In this document: piece after piece, positions 21,165-32,591 of the stretch
How the letters are laid out: each line of letters starts with the position of its first letter
Numbering within the stretch: the stretch's first letter is position 1
Program-made: the position numbers and the translations under genes
Origin: Isoetes taiwanensis
Lineage: Eukaryota > Streptophyta > Lycopodiopsida > Isoetales > Isoetaceae
DNA: 64,000 nt
Assembly (NCBI GenBank): GCA_021234155.1
Contig: JAJEKV010000014.1
Span: 4,605,563-4,669,562, forward strand
Reading direction: 5' to 3'
Notes under the pieces: model-generated
The model's database searches: none
Seen by the model: the letters and a program-made list of their open reading frames with translations, nothing else
What the model was told of the DNA's origin: nothing

Positions 21165-21525
21165 AAATAAGATAAAATACTGTGGCTTGGTTACTGTGGC
21201 TCATTTGGAAGCGGCGATGCCTGAAGGTGTTCGGGAATGAGGAGGTGCAGCCTGGGGTGTTGATCCCGCAATTGAGGTACAAATTATATCTTTCCTACTT
21301 GGCGTGCCCTCGTAAGGCACAGTTCAAGGCAGCTGTATGGGAGAAGACCCTTCTCATTGTAGACAGCTTTGGCAGGTTTGTTTCTTGACTCGTAGGTAGG
21401 TATGCGTGCCATTTGGGTGCTCGCCCGAGTGTGGGCAGGGGCACCCTAGTATCGCTCTTCTTGTACTTATTATATATTAATTAACTGATCCTTCAAAAAA
21501 ATAAAATAAAAAATAAGATAAAATA
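21165..21525 (+). mobile_element. 5'-truncated LINE 3' end with perfect 15-bp target-site duplication
   Basis: AAATAAGATAAAATA occurs exactly at 21165-21179 and 21511-21525. Between them lies 331 bp that begins within coding sequence (AWLLWLIWKRRCLKVFGNEE, a typical C-terminal WLIWKxRN-like motif of plant LINE ORF2). It continues to a TGA at about 21388 and a 3' UTR containing GCTCGCCCGAGTGTGGGCAG, and ends in an A-rich (AAAATAAA) tail. Severe 5' truncation, an A-rich 3' end and a 15-bp duplication are the hallmarks of target-primed reverse transcription. The intact duplication indicates a fairly young insertion. Confidence 0.85.
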
Positions 21526-21529
21526 TTAT

Positions 21530-23262
21530 GTTGTATATTGTTGCAAAAAATAAAAGAAAATGTAGGCAGAAGGTAACTAGATGGATCTTGAAGTGATGAC
21601 GAGCTGATGCAGCAAAGGCAGGTAAAGCTCCGGTGGAAAGAGCACCATCAACGGATTTCTTGGAGGATTATCAATTTCTCTCAAAGATGGTCGAATTTCA
21701 TATATGATAAAGCTCTCTAAACAAACAAATAAGAGAATGAACTAGACCGAGGTCTCTGATCTGCTGGAGCACGACGTGTGAGAACAAAGAGAGAAGGGGA
21801 AGAACAGACATCGACGACAGGCCAGGTGAATATCTCTAATTTTTATAATTTCCTGAACTGTAAATGTTGAAATTTGAAGATCTAACAATGGTCATTGAAA
21901 CTTGCTGAGGTGGACTCCAAGGTGGATAGGCTAGAATCTAAGAAATTGCTTGGGGTAGGCAAACCCGCCAAAAAGGGGTAGTCTTGGCTCCACTTTTCCT
22001 TAGAAGAATGTGCCCCACAACTCAATAGATGTTACTAGGCTATTTAGGATATATTATAGTTCAAGGTGGTGGCTAATACTTTCTGCAAGGAAAGCTTAGA
22101 TGCAATCTAGCTCATAAACAATTGAGAATTTTATTTCTTCATGAATATAAGCCCATAAAGGCCATACGACTGTGCATATAGCAGTGCATATCATCTTAAC
22201 AGATGGGCAAAAAGAAGTGCAAAGGAAAAGGGATTTGTAAACTTCTTACAACTTAGTTCGACATAAATCATGCAAGGTATCAAGGCTCCATTGTGGTGAA
22301 CACTGCCAAAAATATTGAGATTTTTTTGATTAACCTGTTTAACAGGCGAAGATTCAAATCCTCTGCTTTCCCTATAGGAGTTTGTCTTGCTTTTCTTAAG
22401 AGAAGCTAACTCACCATAACAGTTTAATAGCATGTTGACATTGGATGTGGAAATGCTTGAACTTCTCAACCATTTTATGTCCTCTCTAGTGTGGTTGTTG
22501 AGCACTCAATCTTCTTGTAAATTTTAATTTCTGGATCAATCATCTCGACCTCCAGCCATTTTCTCCAAAGGGCCAAAAGAACAAATATTTTTGGCCAGAA
22601 TGAAAAACCCAAATTAACAAAATAGATAGATTTGTCCTTATTATATGCAAAGTCGTGCTGAATAGGTCAAAGTCTAGACGGAAGCAGGCAAGCAAATGCT
22701 CGCAGACCAAGAAATCAAGGACGGCGAAGGAGTCCCACTCCCAATAGTTCTATGACTAAGTGAGCGATGTTTTAGCAACAAGAAGAAGAAAGTAAGGAAC
22801 GCGAACAGACCAGAAAGAGGTTTGATACAGGTACATATTATAATTATTTCACGGTTTTATTCTAAGACAGTGCATTGATTAGAAATTTCATTAGATGAGC
22901 TGTAGTGAACAAGCATGTTGTTTAATTTTTTCGGCTTCAGTGAAAACCTGAATCATGCGAAAGTGTAGAATGGTGTTAGTTTTAGAAACAATTTGGGATT
23001 CAGATGGTTGGCTCGCTATGGTGGTATTGTACATATTATCGACCACATTCTTGCATCCAATTTCCATGGTTACTAGGTTAGCCAGTTTTATTTTCATAAA
23101 ATGCCTCTCTGAATGAAATCAGATTAGGTATCTTTCTGTAAGATAGTCATATATCCAGTTCATTATAGACTTTCTAAGATAATAGTACATTCATCATTTA
23201 AGACTTTATCAATTCCATGTTGAAGGTTATACCAGGGCTTCTGCTACCAAATAGTCTCAAAC
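21530..23262 (+). other. Upstream region of the membrane-protein gene; possible untranslated exons
   Basis: No coding exon is recognised. GA-rich blocks at about 21740-21830 and 22680-22832 (ending TTTGATACAG then GTACAT, a donor-like junction) look like 5' UTR exon material for the gene at 23263. The minus frame at 22191-22505 has no motif. This is inference from composition only. Confidence 0.3.
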
Positions 23263-23916
23263 ATGAATGTTGTAGGTATGTTCAATATTAATGGTCATTT
23301 GTCAAATGATGTCGAACTTGGACTTCCACCTGCTGGGGAGCGAGACCCTTTCCTTGAAATAATGAGCATACCAAGGTTGAAGATAAGGTATGAAAAATGG
23401 AAGAAGGAAGAGGAAGTATTTGCGCAACGCATTGAACGCAAAGAGCAAAGTTTGGGGAGCACAAAGAACGAAATTTACCAACTTTTAGGCCTGTACTTTG
23501 TTTTCGAAGGCGTGATTGTTTCTGCAGTTTCACAGACCACAAAGATTGATTGTAAGTTCTGCTGGATTCCCATGCTCTTATCTATCATTGCATCTGGCAC
23601 TGCAATTTTTGGGGTGTGGTACAAATTAAAAGACAAGGAAACACTTGAAAAGGCAATTAGAGGTGAGAAGAATAATATACGAGCAACATTTAATGCTCTC
23701 GGTAGGCTTGAAGATGAGGGTAAAGATTTTGATCTTAGGACTGGAGTGGCAGAGCACTCTGAGTTTGAGCAAGTTAATAGCAGAGCCAAGATGACATTGA
23801 AAGATACATTCTTGGGTCCCCCACTTCTTATGGTGCTGTTAATATTCTCTGTCCTTGTTGCCATCTCTTGCCCTTTGCTCATATGTTGGGGTGACAAGAG
23901 CCAGCCCAGCTCCTAA
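23263..23916 (+). CDS. Small plant membrane protein of unknown function
   Basis: An uninterrupted 217-codon frame. The N-terminal 60 residues are hydrophilic (VELGLPPAGERDPFLEIMSI), then a charged coiled-coil-like helix (WKKEEEVFAQRIERKEQ, about 47-65). A hydrophobic segment (YQLLGLYFVFEGVIVSAV, about 74-91) and a second (CWIPMLLSIIASGTAIFGVW, about 100-119) form a hairpin. A charged loop with another helix (about 120-185) precedes a third membrane span (PPLLMVLLIFSVLVAISCPL, about 187-206) and a short polar tail. Uncharacterised proteins with this layout are, to my recollection, common in bryophytes, lycophytes, ferns and conifers; no function is known to me. The frame carries no stop or shift, unlike the surrounding transposons. 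The start is the first ATG of the frame; an upstream intron is possible. Confidence 0.8.
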   Translation: MNVVGMFNINGHLSNDVELGLPPAGERDPFLEIMSIPRLKIRYEKWKKEEEVFAQRIERKEQSLGSTKNEIYQLLGLYFVFEGVIVSAVSQTTKIDCKFCWIPMLLSIIASGTAIFGVWYKLKDKETLEKAIRGEKNNIRATFNALGRLEDEGKDFDLRTGVAEHSEFEQVNSRAKMTLKDTFLGPPLLMVLLIFSVLVAISCPLLICWGDKSQPSS

Positions 23917-23929
23917 TGTATGTTGTGTA

Positions 23930-24085
23930 AATCTGTATACTAAAGTGTGGTTATAGAAAACAATCTGTATCCTAAAGTGTGGTTGTAGAAAGCTTTCGCC
24001 AAGTCCAGCCCCTAACATTGTGTACATCTGTATACTAAAGTGTAATTATAAAAACCCATCTGTGTCCTGAAGTGTGGTTATAGAA
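23930..24085 (+). repeat. Four tandem units in the 3' UTR of the membrane-protein gene
   Basis: The unit ATCTGTATACTAAAGTGTGG followed by TTATAGAAA recurs with small changes at about 23931, 23966, 24027 and 24060, starting 14 bases after the stop. An array of this kind in a 3' UTR could affect mRNA stability or poly(A) site choice; that is speculation. Confidence 0.75.
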
Positions 24086-24089
24086 AGAA

Positions 24090-24740
24090 TTTTAACTCTG
24101 AAGTTAACATGTTAATGTTCCTGCCATCTATGTTCTTACATCATGTTTGTTCAGAATCTTGTTCACACATTCAAATCATAAGTCATAATTATTTTATGCA
24201 TCACCATTGTTTCAATGCCTTGGAGTTCCCATTTGGTCATCTGTAGGCTCCAACGTACTACTGTTGCAGAACGCCAATGTTTTTGCTGTTTTGCAAATGC
24301 TTGGTTTGCCCAAGCCATATACTATACTATCTAGATGACCAGCATGTCATAAAAAAGACAATAACAATGACGACGAGAATGAAAATCAAATGGACTGTCA
24401 TATGTACCTAATCCATATACAGATCAAAGTTATATCTGCACATTTTATATGGCAGGTCTTGGACCAGTACAATATGAGATCCACATAAATAGAAAAGCTC
24501 ATGCAGAGATTTTGTGATATTATTGTATGCCAATTTGGCTGTGTTAGAAGGGAGAGAATATTTTACCGTTCTCCTCATCTTTGGAAACTAAATGTTTTTT
24601 CACAAACAAAGGGCCCGTCAAGTTTAGAATATGCCCACCACTTTGGAGGGGTAAAAACATTTTTTTTATTATAGTACTAGGAAATTGAGGTGGCAGTCTA
24701 TGTGCTTTTATACGAAGATGCCATGAGCAAATGTACACTC
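24090..24740. other. Intergenic DNA, no gene seen
   Basis: AT-rich. The minus frame at 24544-24738 lacks motifs. Confidence 0.3.
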
Positions 24741-24747
24741 TTTTTTA

Positions 24748-25910
24748 ATGCTACAAGGAAAAGGAAGCTCGGTATTCTATACATTAGTTTGGCTAGATGG
24801 CTCTCTTGTTTTTTATCATGTGCGCTTTAAACAATATCTTCATCTTTGCAAGCACTTATTGCTATCCTTATCTAAGGCAGATTTAAGAGCAGTTGTGGCC
24901 TTGTTGGAAAATGATAAATTCCCTAGTTTAGGTAGTTTTTCTATTGAATTATTTCAGAAGTGCTGGGATTGCTTGGAGAATGATATGTATAATGTCTTTT
25001 TGTGAGTTTCAAATGTTCAAATGCCTCAATAAGATTTTTTACACGATTTTTAACACGAATCGCATTTCTCTCATTTCAAAGAGCTAAAAGCAAGACTACT
25101 TTTGATTGACAACCTATAATAAAGCTTTCTTCTATTTATATGATCTTTGCTAAGGCATTGGCATATAGGGTTTGAGAGATGTAGTTGAATCCATCTTTCT
25201 AACACATTTGATTTCCTCTCTGGTTGATGCATTCTCAACAACATTGTTGCTGCATTTAAAGAAATGTACCAATCTTGGTTGCCTGGTCATATGGTGTGCC
25301 TTAAACTTGATTTGCTAAAGCATATGATAGTGGTGATTGGAAATTCCTAGAGAAGTGTTTTCTTGCTCTTGGATTTGAAGAGGCATTTAAAAAGAGATGT
25401 TATGGCGCTTCATACTTCAGCTAGATATATGATACTTTTGCAGGGCGATCCATCGGATATTTATTGTAGTGGATAGAGGAATCTGACACGGTTATCCCTT
25501 GACACTTTTACGTTTCACAATTGTAGCAGAAGGGCTATCCCATCTTTTCTCTGTGCCTATCTAGGATGACATTATCCAAAATTTGCCAATAGCTGGTGGT
25601 TTTCAAAAGGTACATAATCAATACACATACGACATATTTCTGTCCTTACTTGTTGAGATTGAGAATCTTTACAATGCCAAGCTATTGTTGCACATATTTT
25701 CCCTAACATCAAAGGGGTTATTGTGGGCTGGCAAAAGTGCACCACTTTGTGGGTATTTTGGACTACCTCTAGAAGGTACTTCTGCATGGCAAGACTATGA
25801 GGCTAAAGGGGAAAACACTTTGTATGATGGAATAAAACTAAATTATTTATCCATAAAAAATCCATTATGGCTAAGTCTGTACTTAGTAACCCGCATGTTA
25901 TAACATCTTC
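24748..25910 (+). pseudogene. LINE reverse transcriptase remnant
   Basis: Broken frames carry LINE RT text in the correct order. A segment from ADLRAVVALLENDKFPSLGS to SIELFQKCWDCLENDMYNVF (about 24880-24999) corresponds to the conserved block normally reading NDKSPGPDG...FFKKFW. Then come FAKAYDSGDWKFLEKC and FLALGF (about 25310-25375), an AEGLSHLF-like block (about 25530), and a C-terminal ...HIFSLTSKGLLWAGKS region (about 25690-25735). Stops and frameshifts are frequent, so the copy is old. No endonuclease or 3' tail was recognised next to it. Confidence 0.75.
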
Positions 25911-28186
25911 TCTATTTGTATAACATACCTCGTATCATTGGAACCATGCACCAACTAATAATAGTAATAATGTATCCCATTATCCGTTATTTGGTCACTT
26001 TTGCACGTGACTGCCATCCCAAGAGAAAGTATGAATATCAAGTATAAATTTTCTATCATAAAAGCTAATGCTAAGTTTTGATCAATGCTCATAACTGACC
26101 AGCTAAGGGGTGATGTCGAATTGCTAAGGGGTCAAGGCATTCTTGCCAGCCCTAACCTGCAGAATGCAGTTCCACCATAAGGTAAAACCACTTAATTCTT
26201 TCGCTTTTTTGCATGCCACTTTTCATTCTGAATAAGAATGATCATGGCAGGAATCCATACTATTTACCTGACGTGCAATAGTGTTTCTGATGATAGAGAT
26301 TCATATTTAAAATGTTTACGAAGAAAAAATGTTTACGGTGATGAAGATTCATATTCAAAATGTTTACGAAGAGAAAATGTTTACAAAGAATGTAACTGAA
26401 TCCTTTTTTTGCAGTCTCTACAGTTTTCGCGTACAACAAATGGAATCCTTTGTTTGCAGTCTCTACAGTTTCCACGTACAACAATTATGATGTTCGATAA
26501 ACACAAGGACCAAGATATATGCCATCATACTATGTTATATTTGTTAAAGCATTATCTAATTGTTGTATTGTATAGGGTTGATGGCCCAGACATAGAAGAA
26601 CAATGAGGGATTCTGTAGGGTATAGCATAAGTGGAAAGTAGCTTTCCCTTTTCCAAAGTTGCATTTTTAATCTTAACTCTTGAAATACGTGTATCCAATC
26701 TTTTAGTCTTTGTATTTTTATTACCAACGTTTGGTTGTTGGCTCAGATTGTTCGTAGCCATGTTTATTAAAAGAACATCTAATAAGCAAAACATTGTTTT
26801 CAATCCTAAGCACATGAGGATCTACCTTGATTATGCTTTTTATCTCAGATATAGAAAGATCCCGATGCTTCAAAAATTGGAACTTATATGTTTTAAAGTA
26901 TCTATACCAGTCTCACATGCCCACCACAAAACTCTTGATAGATACTAAACTGTCGCAAAAATTGTAAGTCAAGTTAAAGATTGTAGATGAACCTTAAATT
27001 GTCACGAAAACTGGAACTTATGTTTAAAAGCATCTTTAGTATTCTTACGTGATATTCCATATAACTTCCACTTTCTCTCAATGCACAAACTAAAAAGCAC
27101 ATAGGCTATCACTAGTATCGGGCTATCACTAGTTTCAGAGCTATAAGAGGTTGCATCATAGGCTCTGATGCTAGTAACTCCACATGGATTTGCATGATCT
27201 AAATTTTTTTAAAGTTGACAAAACTTTATTAATCCGTGCTAACTGGCGAACTCAACCAAAGTAATTTTTAAAATAAAATTTCAAAAATGGATTTAACTGA
27301 ATCGGGTCTTTGGCCACCTTGTTGCATGGATTTCTGCATATCCGACCATAACCGCTGGAGACATCCTGTTCGCCCTTTCTACTTGAAGTTGTTTACATTC
27401 GAAAAAATTCCTTTTCATATATTCAGAAATGGCTCTTGAATCGGACCTCGATCTATGCATCCATGGATCGCAAGCCTTGGGTTTCTGCTAGTTTGCTGGT
27501 CGAACTGAATCTGAGCAAAAATTCGGGCTTTTTAAACTCAAAAATATGCTTGCAATTCCGAAAACAGGTAGAGTCATGCATGCTTTTCTTCTTTTGCATT
27601 GCTTCATTTATAAGCACGATTATATCTTTAATCACTGTTCTTCAACAACAAGTATGAAGATGAATGTTAACGTCAATGCAGATTCTAAAACAAAATCATT
27701 GAACTTGTTTCATTTTTTGTGTGATCTTCGAGGAAGCTCCAAAGAAAATCCTGGCACATGAACTAGATGAGCTTGGAAAAGATGCATTTGGAGGTATGCT
27801 CGGCATGTCTTATCCTGCAACATGTCTTAAGTGTTGTACATTTATTTCAAAATTCAATTGTAACTGCTAAAGTAATGCCAATGAGAAGGCTGAAGTGTTC
27901 TGTATGGAAAAGGAAAAGTTTGTAGCAAGACTGACTAAACTCATTGTTGTATAGCATTGTAAGATCTACAAGCAGTCAAAGATGATTATCCGAATTCCTA
28001 ATGCGTGTAAGGCTAGCACTCTTTATTGTCCTCTTGCCAAAAAATTAGAAACAACAATATGTTTGATCTTCAAGGTCAAATCCACAACCCAAATTCATGT
28101 AAGGCCGTGATGTAAGTTTTTTTTTATGGAATAAAATGTTTCTTATGTGTTTCTAACATCTGTGTAGATTTTTATTTTGTTAGCTA
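25911..28186. other. Intergenic DNA with short tandem repeats; possible isolated exon
   Basis: At 26290-26385, GATTCATATT(T/C)AAAATGTTT with ACGAAGA-AAAATGTTTAC is repeated. At 26405-26490, TTTGCAGTCTCTACAGTTT-CGTACAACAA is repeated. A 60-bp segment at about 27734-27793 (APKKILAHELDELGKDAFG followed by a GTATGC donor-like site) could be an exon, but I found no partner. Other frames look like chance. Confidence 0.3.
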
Positions 28187-28486
28187 ATGGCCACAAAAAA
28201 GGATATGCTGGTTTGCCTTTTCTTGTCATGCATTTTTGGGGTAGAAGCTGCAAGGCCAATGGCCACAAGGGGACCTCTGGCTAGTTACTTATAGGTTGGG
28301 TTGTCGAGAAGATTGGGAAGCGGCAATATATCAAGATCTTTGACATCTTTGGGAGGTCCAGCTCCATGGGAGAATAGGCAAATATCAGATGGTGGTAATG
28401 AGAAGCTCAAGAACCGATGTCGGATCTATACCAAAAAGTTGGATCGAGCATTGAGGAAGCTGATTACCGCAACAGTGCTACAGTAA
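28187..28486 (+). pseudogene. Small secreted-protein-like reading frame with one in-frame stop
   Basis: From an ATG at 28187 the frame reads MATKKDMLVCLFLSCIFGVE-A-A, a textbook secretory signal peptide with an Ala-x-Ala-like end. A short polar stretch follows and then a TAG at 28292-28294. The same frame then continues for 64 codons (about 28295-28483) through LGSGNISRSLTSLGGPAPW to a basic C-terminus NRCRIYTKKLDRALRKLITA and a TAA. The TAG is one C-to-T change from CAG. Small size, signal peptide and basic tail recall secreted signalling peptides, but I do not recognise a family. It may be a recently disabled gene, or the two halves may belong to different exons. Confidence 0.4.
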
Positions 28487-28489
28487 TCG

Positions 28490-28930
28490 GGTAATACCCT
28501 GACTATAGTGTTGAACTATTGAAATCATATTTTAATCTAATGTTTTGAACCTTAATCATTAATTTAATTGTTCTAAACATCAATCAAATTTAAACCTAAA
28601 CCATTGAATGTTTTAATTTAATGTTAAAATTTGGATTGCAATCTAATAATATTATTCCTTATGGACTTGTTTGTGTTAATTCCCAAAGGGCTTTCTTAAA
28701 ATAAGCAAGATCAATCAAGAACTCGTGATATATGAACTATGAGAATGTGGTTATTTTTTTTTCCACCTATTGCCTTGCTAAATATTACATGTCTAAAATG
28801 CCTCCTTGTAGTCCTTTTCGTGATGTTGTTAATTGGTTTCCCACGTATGGATCAATGTGCTTTATTAGAGATTATATTGTTTCTCCCCCCCAATTGTTTC
28901 GCCCATTTTATTGGCTCTCGAAATTGACTG
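28490..28930. other. Intergenic DNA, no gene seen
   Basis: AT-rich (TTAATC and AAACCATT-like phrases) without a motif-bearing frame. Confidence 0.3.
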
Positions 28931-28934
28931 AGCA

Positions 28935-29200
28935 GCCAAGGAGGATTCAATCAAGCGAATCCTTAGGATTCCCCCAAGCGAATCCACCTTGGTATGGAGG
29001 ATTCACTCAATGAATCCTTTTGATCGCATATGTCAGTTTGTCAGTTTATAGGCATACTGCATGCCTTGATTGTGCTTTATAGGTTTGCTGTAGGGATTTT
29101 TGGGCTGATTGAATTGGAGGATTCACTCAAGCGAATCTTCAGGATTCACTAAGCGAATCTTTCTATGGCCTGGAGCATTCATCTAAGCGAACCCTCCTTT
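28935..29200 (+). repeat. Dispersed GGATTCACTCAAGCGAATCC repeats
   Basis: Six or more copies of a (G)GATTC-(A/C)-C-(T/C)-CAAGCGAATCC-like unit, alone or doubled, lie at about 28945-29010 and 29118-29195, with 100 bp of unique DNA between the clusters. The core is a near-palindrome (GGATTCnnnnnnnGAATCC). Confidence 0.65.
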
Positions 29201-29343
29201 CATGCTATAATCAATTTTGGGAGCCGCTAGCAGTGCCACTATTGTTTTGCTAAATATTATATGTCTGGTATTGTTTCTCCCCTGATGTATTTTGCTCAAT
29301 ACTACATGTCTAAAACACCTAAAACAAAAAGATTTTACTCTGT

Positions 29344-29345
<2 letters not shown>

Positions 29346-29376
<31 letters not shown>

Positions 29377-29545
29377 GGTGTTGTATAGAATAAACTAAAT
29401 ACATGCCAATCCAGGGACATTCATGATGTAATTCACGTGAGTGTAATTCACGATGTCCAGTATATCGAATAAAGTAAATACAATGCAATCCACTAACATT
29501 CACGATGCAATTCACGTGGATGTAATTCACGATATCCATTGACAT
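29346..29545. repeat. Poly(T)30 tract and an adjacent tandem repeat of about 78 bp
   Basis: Thirty consecutive T residues occupy 29346-29375. Next to them, ATACA(T/A)-GC(C/A)AATCCA with ACATTCA(T/C)GATG-AATTCACGTG and TGTAATTCACGAT occurs twice (about 29398-29465 and 29477-29545), joined by AATAAA-GTAAATAC phrases. A poly(T) on the plus strand could be the tail of a minus-oriented retroposon. Confidence 0.7.
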
Positions 29546-29649
29546 TTCCTAGTAATATAGAATAAAGTAAATACTCATTAGTCTTTTAAGTGTATTTTCA
29601 ATGTAGAATGTGAACACAAAAGTGAGGAAAAAAAAAAAGAGGGAGTAAA

Positions 29650-31091
29650 TCAATGTTCAGTAGAATTAAAGTGCTCTAGACAAATGGCATTGGGAGAAAC
29701 ACCATCCCAAACATACCATATATTCCTCCATTTCTCAACTCTAAGGCGACACTCGTCCAAAGAAATTTTTGACAACAAATTCCTCATTCCAGCAGCAACA
29801 GGCCCTACAAAATCATCAAACAGTTCTTCCCAGCCATGTTCCCAACCAGCAGAAGGGTTGCAAAGCTGCAGATTGATTTGATCAATTGGACCAATCCAAC
29901 CATATTTCTTCTCCATTTTTTCATGCATTTCTACGGCCTCGGATCCGATGGCTGCAGGGGTGCATGGCCTACAGTAAGCTCCATTCAACGGCCCTTTGCT
30001 AAACATGGATGCAACAGGAAGAGCATGGATCGACAATGGCCACCCAAAGCTTTTCTTTGAAACCACACAAAATGGTATCAACCTTCTTTCTAACGTTACG
30101 TTTCCAATCTCAAACTGGGTCCTATATGCTATCTCTGAGTTAATACGTCTACCTGTCCTATTATAGATCTCTTGTAGCATGTTGAGCCTAGAAAATGCAA
30201 TTTTGCTTGTGAATCTGTTGCCTAATCCGAATCTGTCATTCAAGCCAAAGTAGTCTGATCCATAGGGTACCGTATAGGAGTCTTTTGAGAAATTGGTTAT
30301 AGGGGCTAATGGTGAGCTCCAAAACGAATCTACCCTCATCCTGATTATCCAGTCATATCTGAAATTGTTTTGTGTCTCATACTTTGTGATCATGTTCCAA
30401 CATCCTTCCACCAGGTTGAAATATTGAAGCAACCCCTGTTATATGTTGTAGTTTTAGTAATTTGATTCAGCAAATGTTAAAATTCCATTCAATTCAATTC
30501 TCCCTCTTTTTCTTCTCCTTCTACATAATTAATCTATTGACTAGATTATGATTATGGAATCTTACTTGAATTCCATTTGCAGAGCCTTGAGGTGCCAAAA
30601 GGTCTTTATATAACCTAGTTTCCTCGATCTTCTCCTGCTTGAAGATTCTTGATGCTACAAATTTTGTTGTGTTGCTATTCAAGAGAATGAACTTGTAAGA
30701 GTCCTTGTCAAGAGGTGCATGTAAGAAAACATCTGCATTCCTGTACACTTCTAGTACATTTTTGCGGATTGATGTGCCTGTAAGCTCAAATGCTCTAGCT
30801 CCACCTGTGAAGCAAATGGCGACTCTAGGATCCTATATCAAATACAACATATATTACAACATCAAATTATACATAAGCAAGAAACCAAATCATAAGTCTT
30901 TCTGTCCTCACCTTAGAGATGGATGGGAATGATGTTGCAAATCTCGACCTATGTAATAAGATGTCCAAAGTTCTAACCCCATCTATCGTAGATGGTAATG
31001 GAGAGAGGACATAGACAACCATGAGCATCGTCATAACTATCAACCCTCCAGTTGGACATGGATGAGAATTGGCGATTAATGGTATTGTCAT
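29650..31091 (-). CDS. DUF7796-like Golgi-type membrane protein, three exons
   Basis: Minus-strand exons 31091-30912, 30832-30566 and 30435-29650 join in phase 0 at both junctions (AAG/GTGAGG...TATAG/GAT; CAA/GTAAGA...AACAG/GGG), giving 410 residues. Residues 15-33 (GGLIVMTMLMVVYVLSPLP) form a single N-terminal membrane anchor, as in type II Golgi enzymes. The lumenal part begins DPRVAICFTGGARAFELTG, followed by RNADVFLHAPLDKDSYKF, then GLLQYFNLVEGCWNMI and YDWIIRMRVDSFWSSPLAPI, with YGSDYFGLNDRFGLGNRFTS and a Cys-rich C-terminal region (GAYCRPCTP). This is the plant family I know as DUF7796, which resembles glycosyltransferases in its N-terminal GGARAFE and RMRVD blocks; the reaction is unknown. 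No stop or frameshift is present, so the gene looks functional. The ATG is the first in frame, giving a normal anchor. Confidence 0.88.
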
Positions 31092-32440
31092 TTAACTAGA
31101 AAGTATAGAGGATTGGAATGTGGTGCGTTACCTTGGATATGCTTACATCCAACTTCCTACATGCCACATAGTTATAGCCTTAGTAATTTTCCGTTCTTTT
31201 CTTTCTCAAAAACAAATGTATCACAATTTCATACCTTTGACATTTCCACATATAGCATGTGAGATGTTTCATAATTTTAAAGCATCTAGGTATTAACTTG
31301 ACTTTGGGTTTCCAAAGCATGAAAGAAAGGAGCTAATGTTGACATGCACCGATTTTGACTCCTAATGCATGAAATAAAGGGGCTAGCATTGACATCTTAA
31401 AGATTCCTTGCCTTCCTGATACTTTTTCCAAGTAACAAATACAATCAAAATGCATGAATACATTATTTGGTAGGCTTGTCAACATGCTATTTTTGCAATT
31501 GAGAGTACATAACAAGATTCATATGAAATGGCACCCATTTAGGTTGTCACATGGCCTTTTCCTCATTTTCAACTCTTTAAATGTGATTGCATACCTCTAA
31601 ATGCAAAGACTAATTTTCTAAGGCAAACAGTCAAGGAGAAAATCTTTTTGTTCAAGTATGTATATGTACGAAGAAGATAAGTTATATTTACCAATAAAGT
31701 TGTGAATAGAAATGTTTAGACAATCCAAGTCTCTCTTGACAATATTCGAGAAACGCGTCTCAAAAAACATAAAAAAAGTCACTTTTTTCGTGAAGTTGAC
31801 CATACAACATTTGAAGGAAGAAAATCTTCCCATTATATACATGAATTCATATCTGTGCTGATTGCAAAACTTGAGCAGGAACATTTTGACAAGATGTTTG
31901 TATATCAAGATTTGAAAACATGTTTATATATCATGTAAAGCAATGGGCCAATGGTCTTTGCAACATCATAGTTGGCTAGCATCGTATCAACCATAGTGCA
32001 AAGCTTTCAAACTCGAGATTTGAAAACATTTGGAAGCCATCAAATTCAACTCTTATATAAGCAATGCAAGCTATGAATATGTTTTTGAAACAATGAATAC
32101 TTATCTTTATTCTAGAATACTTGCTCAGACCAAAGGCTATCAACCTTCAAGTGCCAAGTGTTTTTTTAATTTTGCTCCCTTTCATGTCTATTAATATATT
32201 CTACTCTTTTATAGTCTTTAACGCATCTATGAAAGTATTTCATGTAATGTTCTCTAGCGCTTTGCCACAATTTCTCTAATGGCTTGCACATTCCATCTTC
32301 CTTGCACCCTTCTCTCTCTATTCTTCCTTCCTTACACCATTCTATTCATTCTCTCTCTAGAGTTTTTTGACCATTTGTCTATCTGTAGAGCTTCAGGCCT
32401 TGTCTCCAGGGTTGCCCTTAAGGCCAAATTTGTCTAAGTA
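31092..32440. other. Upstream region of the DUF7796-like gene, no other gene seen
   Basis: The first few hundred bases should hold the promoter of the minus-strand gene. No clear TATA element was singled out. GAAA(G/T)AAAGGAGCTA(A/G)-(T/C)ATTGACAT occurs twice at about 31320-31400. The remaining sequence is AT-rich. Confidence 0.35.
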
Positions 32441-32447
32441 TAATTTA

Positions 32448-32591
32448 GAAGAAGAAGAAGAAGAAGAAGAAGAAGAAGAAGAAGAAGAAGAAGAAGAAGA
32501 AGAAGAAGAAGAAGAAGAAGAAGAAGAAGAAGAAGAAGAAGAAGAAGAAGAAGAAGAAGAAGAAGAAGAAGAAGAAGAAGAAGAAGAAGAG
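32448..32591 (+). repeat. (GAA)48 microsatellite
   Basis: 144 uninterrupted bases of GAA. On the plus strand the run is purine-only, so it can form triplex DNA, as expanded GAA tracts do. It lies in non-coding DNA 1.4 kb upstream of the DUF7796-like gene; the 106-codon poly(Glu) frame over it is a by-product of the repeat. Confidence 0.98.
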
